DNA from: Verrucomicrobiota bacterium
GTDB taxonomy: Bacteria > Verrucomicrobiota > Verrucomicrobiia > Verrucomicrobiales > Akkermansiaceae
Assembly (NCBI GenBank): GCA_017301995.1
Contig: JAFLEH010000029.1
Coordinates: 37,101 to 101,100, forward strand
Reading direction: 5' to 3'
Length of the DNA stretch: 64,000 nucleotides
Shown here: one piece after another, positions 1-8,126 of the stretch
Numbering within the stretch: the stretch's first letter is position 1
How the letters are laid out: every line of letters begins with the position of its first letter
Made by a program: the position numbers and the translations under genes
The notes under the pieces: model-generated
Databases searched by the model: none
What the model saw: the letters and a program-made list of their open reading frames with translations, nothing else
What the model was told of the DNA's origin: nothing

Positions 1-263
1 ATAGCCGTGCTGGCGGTGGCACTGGCCGCCGGCTGGGCGCCGCCCGTAGGCACGGGAGGGGCTTTAGGCCCGGGTGCCTCCGCGCTCGCGGAATCCGGTT
101 GGAAGGGTTCCGCTGTTTGGGAGACCGGGTTCGGTTCGGCGTGGACCTGGGGCGGAGAAAATGTCGAATCCGGCTGGGGCGGCGGCTGCTTGTGGACCAG
201 AGTCACGAAAACCAATACAACGCCTATCAGGCTCAAACATGCGCAAAACTGCCGACGTTTCAT
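1..263 (-). CDS. N-terminal part of an exported or membrane-anchored Pro/Ala-rich protein, cut by the window edge
   Basis: Reading the minus strand from an ATG at 263 gives 87 codons with no stop before the window ends. The protein starts with a positively charged MKRRQF and continues into a hydrophobic stretch (about residues 8-23, SLIGVVLVFVTLV), followed by a long Pro/Ala/Gln-rich segment starting HKQPPPQPDSTF. This is the layout of a signal anchor with a flexible periplasmic linker; the functional domain would lie outside the window. The family is not recognisable. Plus-strand open frames over the same bases have odd composition and are probably shadows. It is divergent from the gene at 418. 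Confidence 0.6.
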   Translation of the reverse strand, partial: MKRRQFCACLSLIGVVLVFVTLVHKQPPPQPDSTFSPPQVHAEPNPVSQTAEPFQPDSASAEAPGPKAPPVPTGGAQPAASATASTA

Positions 264-417
264 TGCGGGGAAGAGGCAAACACAATAATCCGTTCCAAAC
301 AAGCCAAAATTCCGACAGCCCAGAATGGTTTCACCCGCGTCATAGGGGCGCAATCTCCCAAAGTCGTTCCGTTGACCGGTTGAGAGACGAGTGCCCGGAC
401 CGGCGTAGTGTGAATCC
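264..417. promoter_or_regulatory. Divergent intergenic region
   Basis: These 154 bases separate two divergent genes and must hold both promoters. The stretch is more AT-rich than the flanking genes, but I do not see a convincing -35/-10 pair. Confidence 0.3.
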
Positions 418-2703
418 GTGCGCGCCGTTCTTTTTCTAGCCATCGTGACCGCGGGCCTTGCGGCCGCGCCGGCGGACCGTGCCGCGCTGACGGGCAAAGC
501 CGCCGCAAGCGCGGAATCGACGTGGCGGAAGCTGGATGGGCCGTCGCCCGATCTATCATCCCGCGAGCTGTTCACCGGCGCGCTGGCCTGGTGCGAGGCG
601 GGTATCCATGCCGACCGCCTGGAGCGTTTGTTCGAAACGGCGGCCCGCATGCACGACACCGATCCGGCGAGTCCCGGATACGGGAATTTCCGTTGGAGTT
701 GGAAACACGCGGTGGTTTTCGATCGCAACGCGGTGGAGTTCTCGATGCAGGGTGGCGCGCTGTTATGGATCAGGCATCGCGACCGCATGCCCGCCGCGGC
801 GCGTGACCGCTTGCGGCCGATTCTCGAGTTGGGAACCGAAGGCTGCCTGCGCCACCGGGTGCGGGAAAATTATACCAACATCGCCCTGATGAATGCCGGA
901 AATCTTATATTGTTGGGAGAGGCGTTGGGCAATGCGGCGGCGGCGAAAGAAGGCTACCGCAGGCTTGACCGGATCGTTCTCTACACCTCACAGGCCGGGA
1001 TCCACGAGTTCGGAAGCCCCACCTACTACGGGGTCGATCTGGACGACCTGCTGATGATCGAGGCATTCTGCCGGGAAGATCGCGGCCGCCAACAGGCGCG
1101 TGCCCTGTTGGAGTTGTTCTGGACGGACATTGCGCTCAATTTCCATCCGGCGGCGGGGCGTTATGCGGGCGCCTACAGCCGCAACTACGACTATCTCCAC
1201 GGCTGGGGTGGACTGGAAACCCATCTGTATTTGAACGGTTGGATCGAACGGCCGGAACCATCCGGTGGCGCGCTGGTTTTCCATTTGTTAGGGCAATGGT
1301 CGCCTTCGGACTCCTATCGCGCTCTGGCCAACCGTTTTCCCCGCGAGGTCCGTCAGGTCTGGGGCAGTGACCCGCTGCAGACCCGCACGCATTTTCTCGA
1401 TCGCGACATCAGTCTGGGCAGCGCCACCACCGGCTACGGCGGGCGGATGGATTTTCTTCTAACCGCCGATCTGAAGGGCACACGGGATTCGGTCCGGTGC
1501 TATTTCGTTCCCGATGGCCGGGGTGATCCCTACGGGAAAAACAAGGTCGCCGAGAGCGTGGCCGCGGAGGCCCATCAGAAGGCGCTGCATCTCGTGCCGT
1601 TCTGGACGGCGGCCCAGCGGCAGGGCGAGGCGCTGGCGATGGTGGTCTATCGGCCCGGCGATATCCCGTCGGACACGGTTTCGCTGGAATCCCACTTCGT
1701 CATGACGAGGGCGGCCGCGTTTACGATCGGCGGCCGCGCGGTGGATTTCTCATCTGACAAGCCACGTTCGGTGGACATTGGGGAAAACGAGGAGGTCATG
1801 CTCCGGCTGGGTGGCGGGGCCTTGGGAATCCGCCTGCCGTGGACCAACGGCGCGCCTGCCCGCCTGGTGTTCGACGGCAATGCCCACGGCGCGGTTAGAC
1901 TCACCGTGAACCACCGTGGCGCTCCGCTTCGCGACACCCCGCTGCCGCCATCGGCGGTGCTCTGGGTGCGGGTGGCCAGCGGCCTAGCAGACAATGCGGC
2001 GGCTGAGGCATGGCGTTCAAACTTCGCGGCCGAGCGTGTGGCCTGTTCGGCCAATTCACGCGGCATCACCGCCCGCCGCGGCGATGCGCTGGTGATTCGC
2101 GCGGAGGCGCCCTTCCAACAGGCCGGCGTTCCCCTGCCATTGCCCACCACGGCGTTGATAGAACATGACGGACGCGACATCGGAGCGCCGATCCTCCGGC
2201 GGGTTGAGCCGGTTCGATCATTGGTCGCGCAGCCGCCTCCACTGCCGATCCGGGGCGAACCCGGCAAACCGATCCGTTGGGAAGCGGAAACCGGCCGGAT
2301 TGTGCCGTTTTTCGCGGTCGGTGAGGACCCGCGGGCTTCCGGTGGAAAATTCGTCTGGCTGCCGGGCGAGCCCGGCCAGCCCGGTGGCGCGGACCTTGGC
2401 TCGGTCTCATGGAACATCCGACTGACCTCCGGCGGCGGCTATCAATTGCGCGGGCGTGTCAAGTCGCCCACGCCCGCGGACGACTCGTTCAGGCTACGGG
2501 TGGTCCCGCCGGTCGGCGGATCTCCGCGCACGGCCGATTGGGGTGTGGGAGTCCATCCGGAATGGGCATGGGTCTGGCTCAACGATCCTTCTACCCGCAA
2601 GCCGATGGTATTCGATCTGCCCCAGGGCACCACCACGATGGAAATCCTGCCGAGGGAAGACGGCACCCGTCTCGATCAGCTCGAACTGGTGCCGGTGCGT
2701 TAG
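418..2703 (+). CDS. Secreted carbohydrate-active candidate with alpha/alpha-toroid-like domain and C-terminal CBM6-like domain
   Basis: A 761-residue protein. The GTG at 418 is chosen because it gives a clean signal peptide (MRAVLFLAIVTAGLAAAPA). Residues of about 80-330 are helical with aromatic-rich motifs such as SMQGGALLWIRH, ENYTNIALMNAGNLILL and HEFGSPTYYGVDL, reminiscent of the (alpha/alpha)6 toroid of polysaccharide lyases and heparinase II/III-like enzymes. A beta-rich middle follows. The C-terminal 150 residues (WEAETG, ASGGKFVWL, then a jelly-roll-like pattern) resemble CBM6/CBM35 domains. I do not recognise a named family or a catalytic set, so the enzymatic role is inferred from fold pattern and from the pectin genes that follow. 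It is convergent with the gene at 2722, only 18 bases away. Confidence 0.7.
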   Translation: MRAVLFLAIVTAGLAAAPADRAALTGKAAASAESTWRKLDGPSPDLSSRELFTGALAWCEAGIHADRLERLFETAARMHDTDPASPGYGNFRWSWKHAVVFDRNAVEFSMQGGALLWIRHRDRMPAAARDRLRPILELGTEGCLRHRVRENYTNIALMNAGNLILLGEALGNAAAAKEGYRRLDRIVLYTSQAGIHEFGSPTYYGVDLDDLLMIEAFCREDRGRQQARALLELFWTDIALNFHPAAGRYAGAYSRNYDYLHGWGGLETHLYLNGWIERPEPSGGALVFHLLGQWSPSDSYRALANRFPREVRQVWGSDPLQTRTHFLDRDISLGSATTGYGGRMDFLLTADLKGTRDSVRCYFVPDGRGDPYGKNKVAESVAAEAHQKALHLVPFWTAAQRQGEALAMVVYRPGDIPSDTVSLESHFVMTRAAAFTIGGRAVDFSSDKPRSVDIGENEEVMLRLGGGALGIRLPWTNGAPARLVFDGNAHGAVRLTVNHRGAPLRDTPLPPSAVLWVRVASGLADNAAAEAWRSNFAAERVACSANSRGITARRGDALVIRAEAPFQQAGVPLPLPTTALIEHDGRDIGAPILRRVEPVRSLVAQPPPLPIRGEPGKPIRWEAETGRIVPFFAVGEDPRASGGKFVWLPGEPGQPGGADLGSVSWNIRLTSGGGYQLRGRVKSPTPADDSFRLRVVPPVGGSPRTADWGVGVHPEWAWVWLNDPSTRKPMVFDLPQGTTTMEILPREDGTRLDQLELVPVR

Positions 2704-2721
2704 AATGGCTGGGGCGATGGT

Positions 2722-5700
2722 TTACGGTCGCGAAACCTTGAGCCGCGCGAAAACCTCCGGGGATGTGGCCGGTATCCGCACCGTGACAGTGTGAGGATCT
2801 CCGGTTCCGATTTCAACCGTCACGCCATCGGCATTGGGGCCATAGCTGTCATAACCGATGGGAACCTGTTTCCAAGGCACGAAGCCTCCGACACTCCATT
2901 CGCAGACCTGCGTGGTCACAGCGCGGGATGCGGATGTCCGGTTGAAACGGAAGATCAGGGACCCTCCCTCGCGGGTGCCCTTGGGGAGGATTCCGGCACT
3001 TGGCACATTCGCCGCGCTGCCGAGAACGAATTCTATCAGATTGCGAATGCCATCGTGGTCCGGATCAAGATCCGGCGATGACTCGGCAGGCGAGAGACCC
3101 TGGTTGTAGGCCCACACATCGTAGGTATCGCCCAGTGCGGTGAGCGTGATGGCGTCAGGTTGTCCGTTGGCATCGGTATCCACTCCATAGTTGATCCGGT
3201 AGGTGTTTCCCACATGCTCGATCAGGGTGCCATCGGGCAGGCCGGCGAATGTCCCCGTGACGGTGACTCCCGGATGGCTCACTACAACAAAGCGGGTGTT
3301 GGTCGGCAGCACCGCCAGCGAGCCCACCACATCCGGATAGAAATTGGAGCCCGTGATGGTCATCGGACCGGTGGTGGTGAGACGGGAGCAGGTTTTATCT
3401 CCTTGATTGATAGCGGAAATAAAGTTGGAACCCGCTGCCAGTGTGCCTCCGTTGACCGTGAGGTTGCCTGTGGCCGTCGCGCTTCCCGGAACGATACGTC
3501 CCGCCGACGCCACGGTGACCGCCTTTCCGCAGGTGCCCGTGCCGTATAAGCTGGCATTGGCGGCGACGTTCACCGGACTGGCCGTCAAGTTACCCCGTAT
3601 TTCCAGATTTCCCTCGTTCATGTAGGTGGTTCCGGTGTGGGAGCTGGAACCGGTTAGTATCCATCGCCCGGCGCCGGACTTCCACAGGGTGGTGGCACCA
3701 TCCGGGCCATCGGTTAGGGAAAACGCGATTTCGTTGGCCTGGCCACTGGTGCCGCCGAGTGTCAGGCCCTTCGCGCCTCCGGAGGCGAGGGTGAACGGTC
3801 CGCTGAGCACCAGCGCACCCGATCCTGAAGCTTCAATGGTGCCGCCGCCAGTGGTTCCCGAAAGATGCAGCGCCCGGTTGCTCGAATGTCCGGTGCCCGT
3901 GTAGATCAGCCTTCCGCCGCCCGATCCTTCACCGAGTTCGATGCGTCCCTCATCCTCTGATGTTGGCGCACCGAGGGCCGAATTGCCGCCACCCAAATTG
4001 CGGATGGATGTAAACGACAGCTTTCCAACCGCAACCCGGATCCCCTTGGGCATCACGAATGAATTCGAGTCGTTGGTTAGTTCCACCGTGCCGTAGTCCG
4101 CGCGCACGGAGAGGCGCGTGTCGGCGGCGGGTGCCGCATCGTTGACGACGCGCCCGGAGATCCGCAGGATCCGCGACTGCACACCGGCGAAGCCGAGCCT
4201 GGCACCATCGCTGCCCACGCGGACATCCCCCTGCCATTCGCCCACGGCGCCAACCGTCGTTCCGGTCATCGCCACCTGCAGCGCCCCCATGTCAAAAGGA
4301 CCGTTGCCGTGAATCGTAACCGTCTCGTCGGCGATGGTGCGCCCCGCGCCCACGGCGAGCGCAGCACCGGATTCCACCACGGTGCCGCCGGTGGTGGCGC
4401 CAAGGGCCGTGGCGAAATCCGCCACCAGATGCCCCCCGGAAACCGTGGTGGTCCCTCCGTAGGTACTGGCGCCCCTCAAGAAGAGCGTGCCTTCGCCCGT
4501 TTTCCTCAGCCCGGAGGCTGCGTTGCCGGTAAGCGCGCCATCGAGGTGGGCGGCGCGAAAGCCGTCGGGGCGGGCGCTGCTCAGGTTGACCCGGATGGTG
4601 CGCTGGGCGCCGGCCAGCGCGATGCCGTTGGAGAAATAGAGTTTGCCGGTGCTGTTGTTCGTTTGCAACGCCAGCACGGAATTGGCGTTCGGCAGAAACC
4701 CTCCGGTCCCCCATGTAAGCGGATCGGTGTTGCCGCCGAAGCGGAGGGTGAGATCGCCACCCACGGCGGCGAATCCGCCGCTGCCCGATCCGTTGGAATC
4801 CAGCCAGCGCACCTTGCCGGCTCCGGTGCCCACCGGTCGGTCAAAAGTGCCCGTGCCCTCAAGGATGCTGCCGGCGTCGCCACTGGCACCCGTATGATTG
4901 CCGCCGTTGCCAAACACAAGTTCCGCGTTGGGCGAGAGATTGGTTAGGGACGGCACCCGCAGGTAACCGTAAAGCCGGAGGCTGCCGGAAAATGTGGCAG
5001 ACCCTTCGAGGGTGGCGGTGTAATTCGTGAGAACCGAATAATCACCGATCTGGAGGGTCGCGCTACCACTGGATGTCCGAACCTCACCTTGGATCGTTGG
5101 CCGGGAGGCGTCATCTCCAAACAGCGTCAGCGTGGACCCGGACGCGAGGGAAATGGTGCGGCTCGCGCCGTGGGTCACCGCCGCTCCGTAGGTGATGGAA
5201 CTCGATCCCGTGATGGACAGGTCGTTGGAGGAGTTGCCAAGCGCGCCATCTCCCCTAAAATAGATACCCGCCCCGTCGAGAGTTACCACGCCGCTGAAAG
5301 AGTTAGGATAGGAAAGTTCCAGAAGGTCGCTGCTTCCATTGCCCTTGAAGGTAACCGAGCCCCCGGTGATGGTCGGCTCCAGCGATGGATGCGAGTTATA
5401 ATTGGTCCTCCCGTCGGTGCGGTTGTTGGTGATCACAAGGGTGCCGGACGAACGCGATAGCGTGTAACTGCCCGGGTCAATGATTTGAAACACAGGACCG
5501 TCGTTGAATGTGATGGAATTCACTTGGATGCTGGAGGAGCCAAGGGTTACTTGAGCGCTACCCGATGCGTGAACACCGGTGCCAAAGATTGCGTCACCGC
5601 CAGCGGTCCAACTGACATTCGTCGATCCATCCCACCAGTTTTTGTTGGCCGTGTCGTTGCTCCACACACCGGACGAATTCGAAGGCGAGGGAGTGGCGGT

Positions 5701-5805
5701 CCCGTTACCATCCCAAGTAACCGCTTTCACGTGCGGGGTGGTGATGGCGATGGAAAGAATAGCAGCGAGGTGGCGGGAGTTGCGGAAAATCAGATGTGCT
5801 TTCAT
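2722..5805 (-). CDS. Secreted protein with autotransporter-associated beta-strand repeats and TSP3-like C-terminal tail
   Basis: The open frame extends upstream, but the ATG at 5805 is preferred because MKAHLIFRNSRHLAAILSIA forms a signal peptide; this gives 1027 residues. The body is Gly/Ser/Thr/Asn-rich beta-helix sequence with at least two recognisable autotransporter-associated repeats (GTLFLRGASTYGGTTTV, GRWILTGSSSHTGTTYM). The C-terminus has a calcium-binding-like DLDPDHDGIRNLIEF segment and ends in FARLKVSRP, the usual end of large Verrucomicrobia surface proteins. No beta-barrel translocator is visible, so it is not a classical type V autotransporter. It lies downstream of the PL11 and CE12-GH28 genes on the same strand, 377 bases away, so it may be a matching surface component. 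Confidence 0.85.
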   Translation of the reverse strand: MKAHLIFRNSRHLAAILSIAITTPHVKAVTWDGNGTATPSPSNSSGVWSNDTANKNWWDGSTNVSWTAGGDAIFGTGVHASGSAQVTLGSSSIQVNSITFNDGPVFQIIDPGSYTLSRSSGTLVITNNRTDGRTNYNSHPSLEPTITGGSVTFKGNGSSDLLELSYPNSFSGVVTLDGAGIYFRGDGALGNSSNDLSITGSSSITYGAAVTHGASRTISLASGSTLTLFGDDASRPTIQGEVRTSSGSATLQIGDYSVLTNYTATLEGSATFSGSLRLYGYLRVPSLTNLSPNAELVFGNGGNHTGASGDAGSILEGTGTFDRPVGTGAGKVRWLDSNGSGSGGFAAVGGDLTLRFGGNTDPLTWGTGGFLPNANSVLALQTNNSTGKLYFSNGIALAGAQRTIRVNLSSARPDGFRAAHLDGALTGNAASGLRKTGEGTLFLRGASTYGGTTTVSGGHLVADFATALGATTGGTVVESGAALAVGAGRTIADETVTIHGNGPFDMGALQVAMTGTTVGAVGEWQGDVRVGSDGARLGFAGVQSRILRISGRVVNDAAPAADTRLSVRADYGTVELTNDSNSFVMPKGIRVAVGKLSFTSIRNLGGGNSALGAPTSEDEGRIELGEGSGGGRLIYTGTGHSSNRALHLSGTTGGGTIEASGSGALVLSGPFTLASGGAKGLTLGGTSGQANEIAFSLTDGPDGATTLWKSGAGRWILTGSSSHTGTTYMNEGNLEIRGNLTASPVNVAANASLYGTGTCGKAVTVASAGRIVPGSATATGNLTVNGGTLAAGSNFISAINQGDKTCSRLTTTGPMTITGSNFYPDVVGSLAVLPTNTRFVVVSHPGVTVTGTFAGLPDGTLIEHVGNTYRINYGVDTDANGQPDAITLTALGDTYDVWAYNQGLSPAESSPDLDPDHDGIRNLIEFVLGSAANVPSAGILPKGTREGGSLIFRFNRTSASRAVTTQVCEWSVGGFVPWKQVPIGYDSYGPNADGVTVEIGTGDPHTVTVRIPATSPEVFARLKVSRP

Positions 5806-6182
5806 AGCTTTGCGGTTTTTTGGTTGGTCGGTCTTTTGTTCATCGGCCCGTACGGGGCGCCATTGAGGAATATCGGAATTCCACGATCGTTTGCGGATTA
5901 CCTTCTGGAGCGACTTCGGTTCCGTGGCACTGCCGCCGAAACAGTTTGCCCGAAGGTCATTCATTCTCCATAATGCAAAATCTCCACAGGAGTGCAACGC
6001 GGATCCAATCATAAACTCCGCAATTTTTGCTGCCGCATGGTGCACGCTGGGCAGAATGGTGGTTTTCCACGAGCTGCGGTTGCGCCGTATCAATCGCATT
6101 TGAAGCCGCTCTGGATCGAAACCAGTAAGTATCCATTCGTGCCATAACCTCACCCGCGAGGTTGGTCTTGTTGGTTTGTTGG
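5806..6182. other. 377-base non-coding gap
   Basis: This gap lies between the CE12-GH28 gene stop and the start of the repeat protein. It is more AT-rich than the flanking genes. The minus-strand frame through it is an open extension of the downstream gene without signal-peptide character, so I regard it as leader or promoter sequence. I see no clear terminator hairpin or promoter pair. Confidence 0.4.
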
Positions 6183-8126
6183 CTATCGCCCCACGCCCGT
6201 GACACGCTCCGATCTTGTGATCTTCCAGACCGGACGTGCTCCGGAGGTGATGATGTGGGAGAATGAAACGTCCTCGGCCTGATCGACTTCGATTATGGCT
6301 TTGCCAGGCAGGCTGAGGTTCTCGAAGGCGACCTGCCGCGTGCGATGGCCCTCGGCGGGGAATCCGTTCACGATGATCAGCGGCTTTGATGGATCGGCCT
6401 TGGTCAAATCCAGATTGGAAAAGCGGAAGTTGCGGAAGACCGGTTGGTCCGGGGCTGGCGCGCCGTCGTTATTGTAGTTCAAATTGGTCAGAATGCTGAT
6501 CTTGCGGAGTTCGCAGTCTCTTACGGTTAGATTCTCCACCACGCCGCCGCGGTCATTCGTTCCCTTGATCTGGAGGCCGTGAAGCAGCGGGCCGGCGACG
6601 CATTTCTCGATCACCACATCCCGCACGCCCCCGGACATTTCGCTGCCGATGGAAATCCCGTGGCCGCGAAGGAACCGGCAACCGCTGATCCGGATCCGTT
6701 CGGTGGGCCGATTGATCCTGTTTCCTTCCGGATTCTTTCCGGACTTGATCGCGATGCAATCGTCTCCCGTGTCGAAAACGCAGTCGGTGATGAGGGAGTC
6801 GGAGGATGAATCGGGATCGATACCATCGCCATTGCGGACGTTGCTCCTGATGGTTAGGCCGCGGCAATTCACGTGCCGCGAATAGATGTAATGCAGGGTC
6901 CAGCACGGCGATTCATCGAGCGTGAGTCCGGTGATATCCACCTGCTCCGCATTCATCAGGCAGACCAGCCTGCCGCGGCCCCGCAGGCCTTTGGCGGCGA
7001 TCATGCGGTTTGCCAACTCTTTTCCTCCCCCGGAGATCCGGCCCTCGCCGCGGATCGAGAGATCATGTATGTTAGGTTGTCCCCCGGCATCCAGCCTGCC
7101 CGCGTTGACCAAACTGGCATAGGTTTCCATTTCCCATCCCTCAAACCGGTTGCGGACGAGCGGCAGGTAGTCATCCGGAGACGCGGAGCCCTTCAGCACG
7201 CCGTCTTTGGCGATCTCCAGCGTCATATCGCTTTTGAGAAACAGCGCGCCGCTGAGAAACACCCCCGCAGGAATGCGCACGACACCACCGTCCGGACAGC
7301 GGTCAATTGCCGATTGGATGGATTTCGTGTTCACCATGCGACCGTCTCCCACCGCACCGCAGGCGGTGACCGGCAGGGCGAGCCAGCGGGCCAATGGCAG
7401 CTTCTGGCGGTGGACCTCGGCGGCTGCCAGAGAGGCCACTTCCCGGGCACCCGTCTCCGAATAGTGGGTGTCGTCGCCGGAAAAATGGAAGCGTTTGGAA
7501 CCCTCCACGCCCGCTTCGGACTCCATCTTCAGGGTTAGATCGTGGAGATCCAACAAAGGGGTTCCGGTTTCCTCCGCGACGGCGCGGGCGGCGGCCGGAT
7601 AGGCACCCAGGGTATCGGCAAACTTGCCGTCCGCGGTCCATCTCCGCCGCACGACCGGCGTGGCGATAACGGGATGCGCCGACTTCGCCCGGGTTTCCGC
7701 GACGAACTTCCGGAGATTCGCGCGGAAGTCGGTGTCGGCGGCGGCGAAAACTTTCGGGTTATCCGCTTTCTGGTCGTTGTGGCCGAACTGGATGATCACC
7801 CAATCGCCGGGTTTCAGAGACGCAACAACCTGCTGCCAGCGCCGTTCGGCGATGAACGAGCGCGTGCTGCGCCCGTTGCGCGCCTGGTTGTCAACCTTCG
7901 CGGGAGCGATCACCACTTCGGGAAACAATTGTCCCCATCCGCGTTCCGGCAGATCGGCGCGCGGCTTGTCGGCCATCGTCGAATCACCTATCAAATGGAT
8001 TGTTGGGGCGGATGGTTTGGCGGCGGAGCACGGAACGGAGGCGCCCAGGAAGACGGCGGCCGCCATTGCCGGATGTGCCACAAACACGCGCCAATGACGG
8101 ATACGGGAAAATATCGGGGTGATCAT
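6183..8126 (-). CDS. Bifunctional rhamnogalacturonan acetylesterase (CE12) - GH28 polygalacturonase/rhamnogalacturonase
   Basis: A 647-residue two-enzyme fusion with an N-terminal hydrophobic leader (about residues 12-35). The first half is an SGNH/GDSL esterase of the rhamnogalacturonan acetylesterase type: GDSTM near 47, GHND near 117 and DDTHYSETGA near 220 supply the Ser, Asn and Asp/His residues. The second half (from about 245) is a right-handed beta-helix of GH28: NGDGIDPD near 437, DDCIAIKSGKN near 455, GHGISIGSE near 490 and LQIKG near 520. Known family roles are removal of acetyl groups from RG-I and hydrolysis of galacturonic-acid linkages. The start codon overlaps the stop of the PL11 gene by ATGA, so the two are translationally coupled. 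Confidence 0.93.
   Translation of the reverse strand: MITPIFSRIRHWRVFVAHPAMAAAVFLGASVPCSAAKPSAPTIHLIGDSTMADKPRADLPERGWGQLFPEVVIAPAKVDNQARNGRSTRSFIAERRWQQVVASLKPGDWVIIQFGHNDQKADNPKVFAAADTDFRANLRKFVAETRAKSAHPVIATPVVRRRWTADGKFADTLGAYPAAARAVAEETGTPLLDLHDLTLKMESEAGVEGSKRFHFSGDDTHYSETGAREVASLAAAEVHRQKLPLARWLALPVTACGAVGDGRMVNTKSIQSAIDRCPDGGVVRIPAGVFLSGALFLKSDMTLEIAKDGVLKGSASPDDYLPLVRNRFEGWEMETYASLVNAGRLDAGGQPNIHDLSIRGEGRISGGGKELANRMIAAKGLRGRGRLVCLMNAEQVDITGLTLDESPCWTLHYIYSRHVNCRGLTIRSNVRNGDGIDPDSSSDSLITDCVFDTGDDCIAIKSGKNPEGNRINRPTERIRISGCRFLRGHGISIGSEMSGGVRDVVIEKCVAGPLLHGLQIKGTNDRGGVVENLTVRDCELRKISILTNLNYNNDGAPAPDQPVFRNFRFSNLDLTKADPSKPLIIVNGFPAEGHRTRQVAFENLSLPGKAIIEVDQAEDVSFSHIITSGARPVWKITRSERVTGVGR

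Noticed and set aside
5806..6153. Extended N-terminus of the repeat protein
   Set aside because: The upstream 116 codons lack a signal peptide and coding character, whereas MKAHLIF at 5805 begins a clean one.
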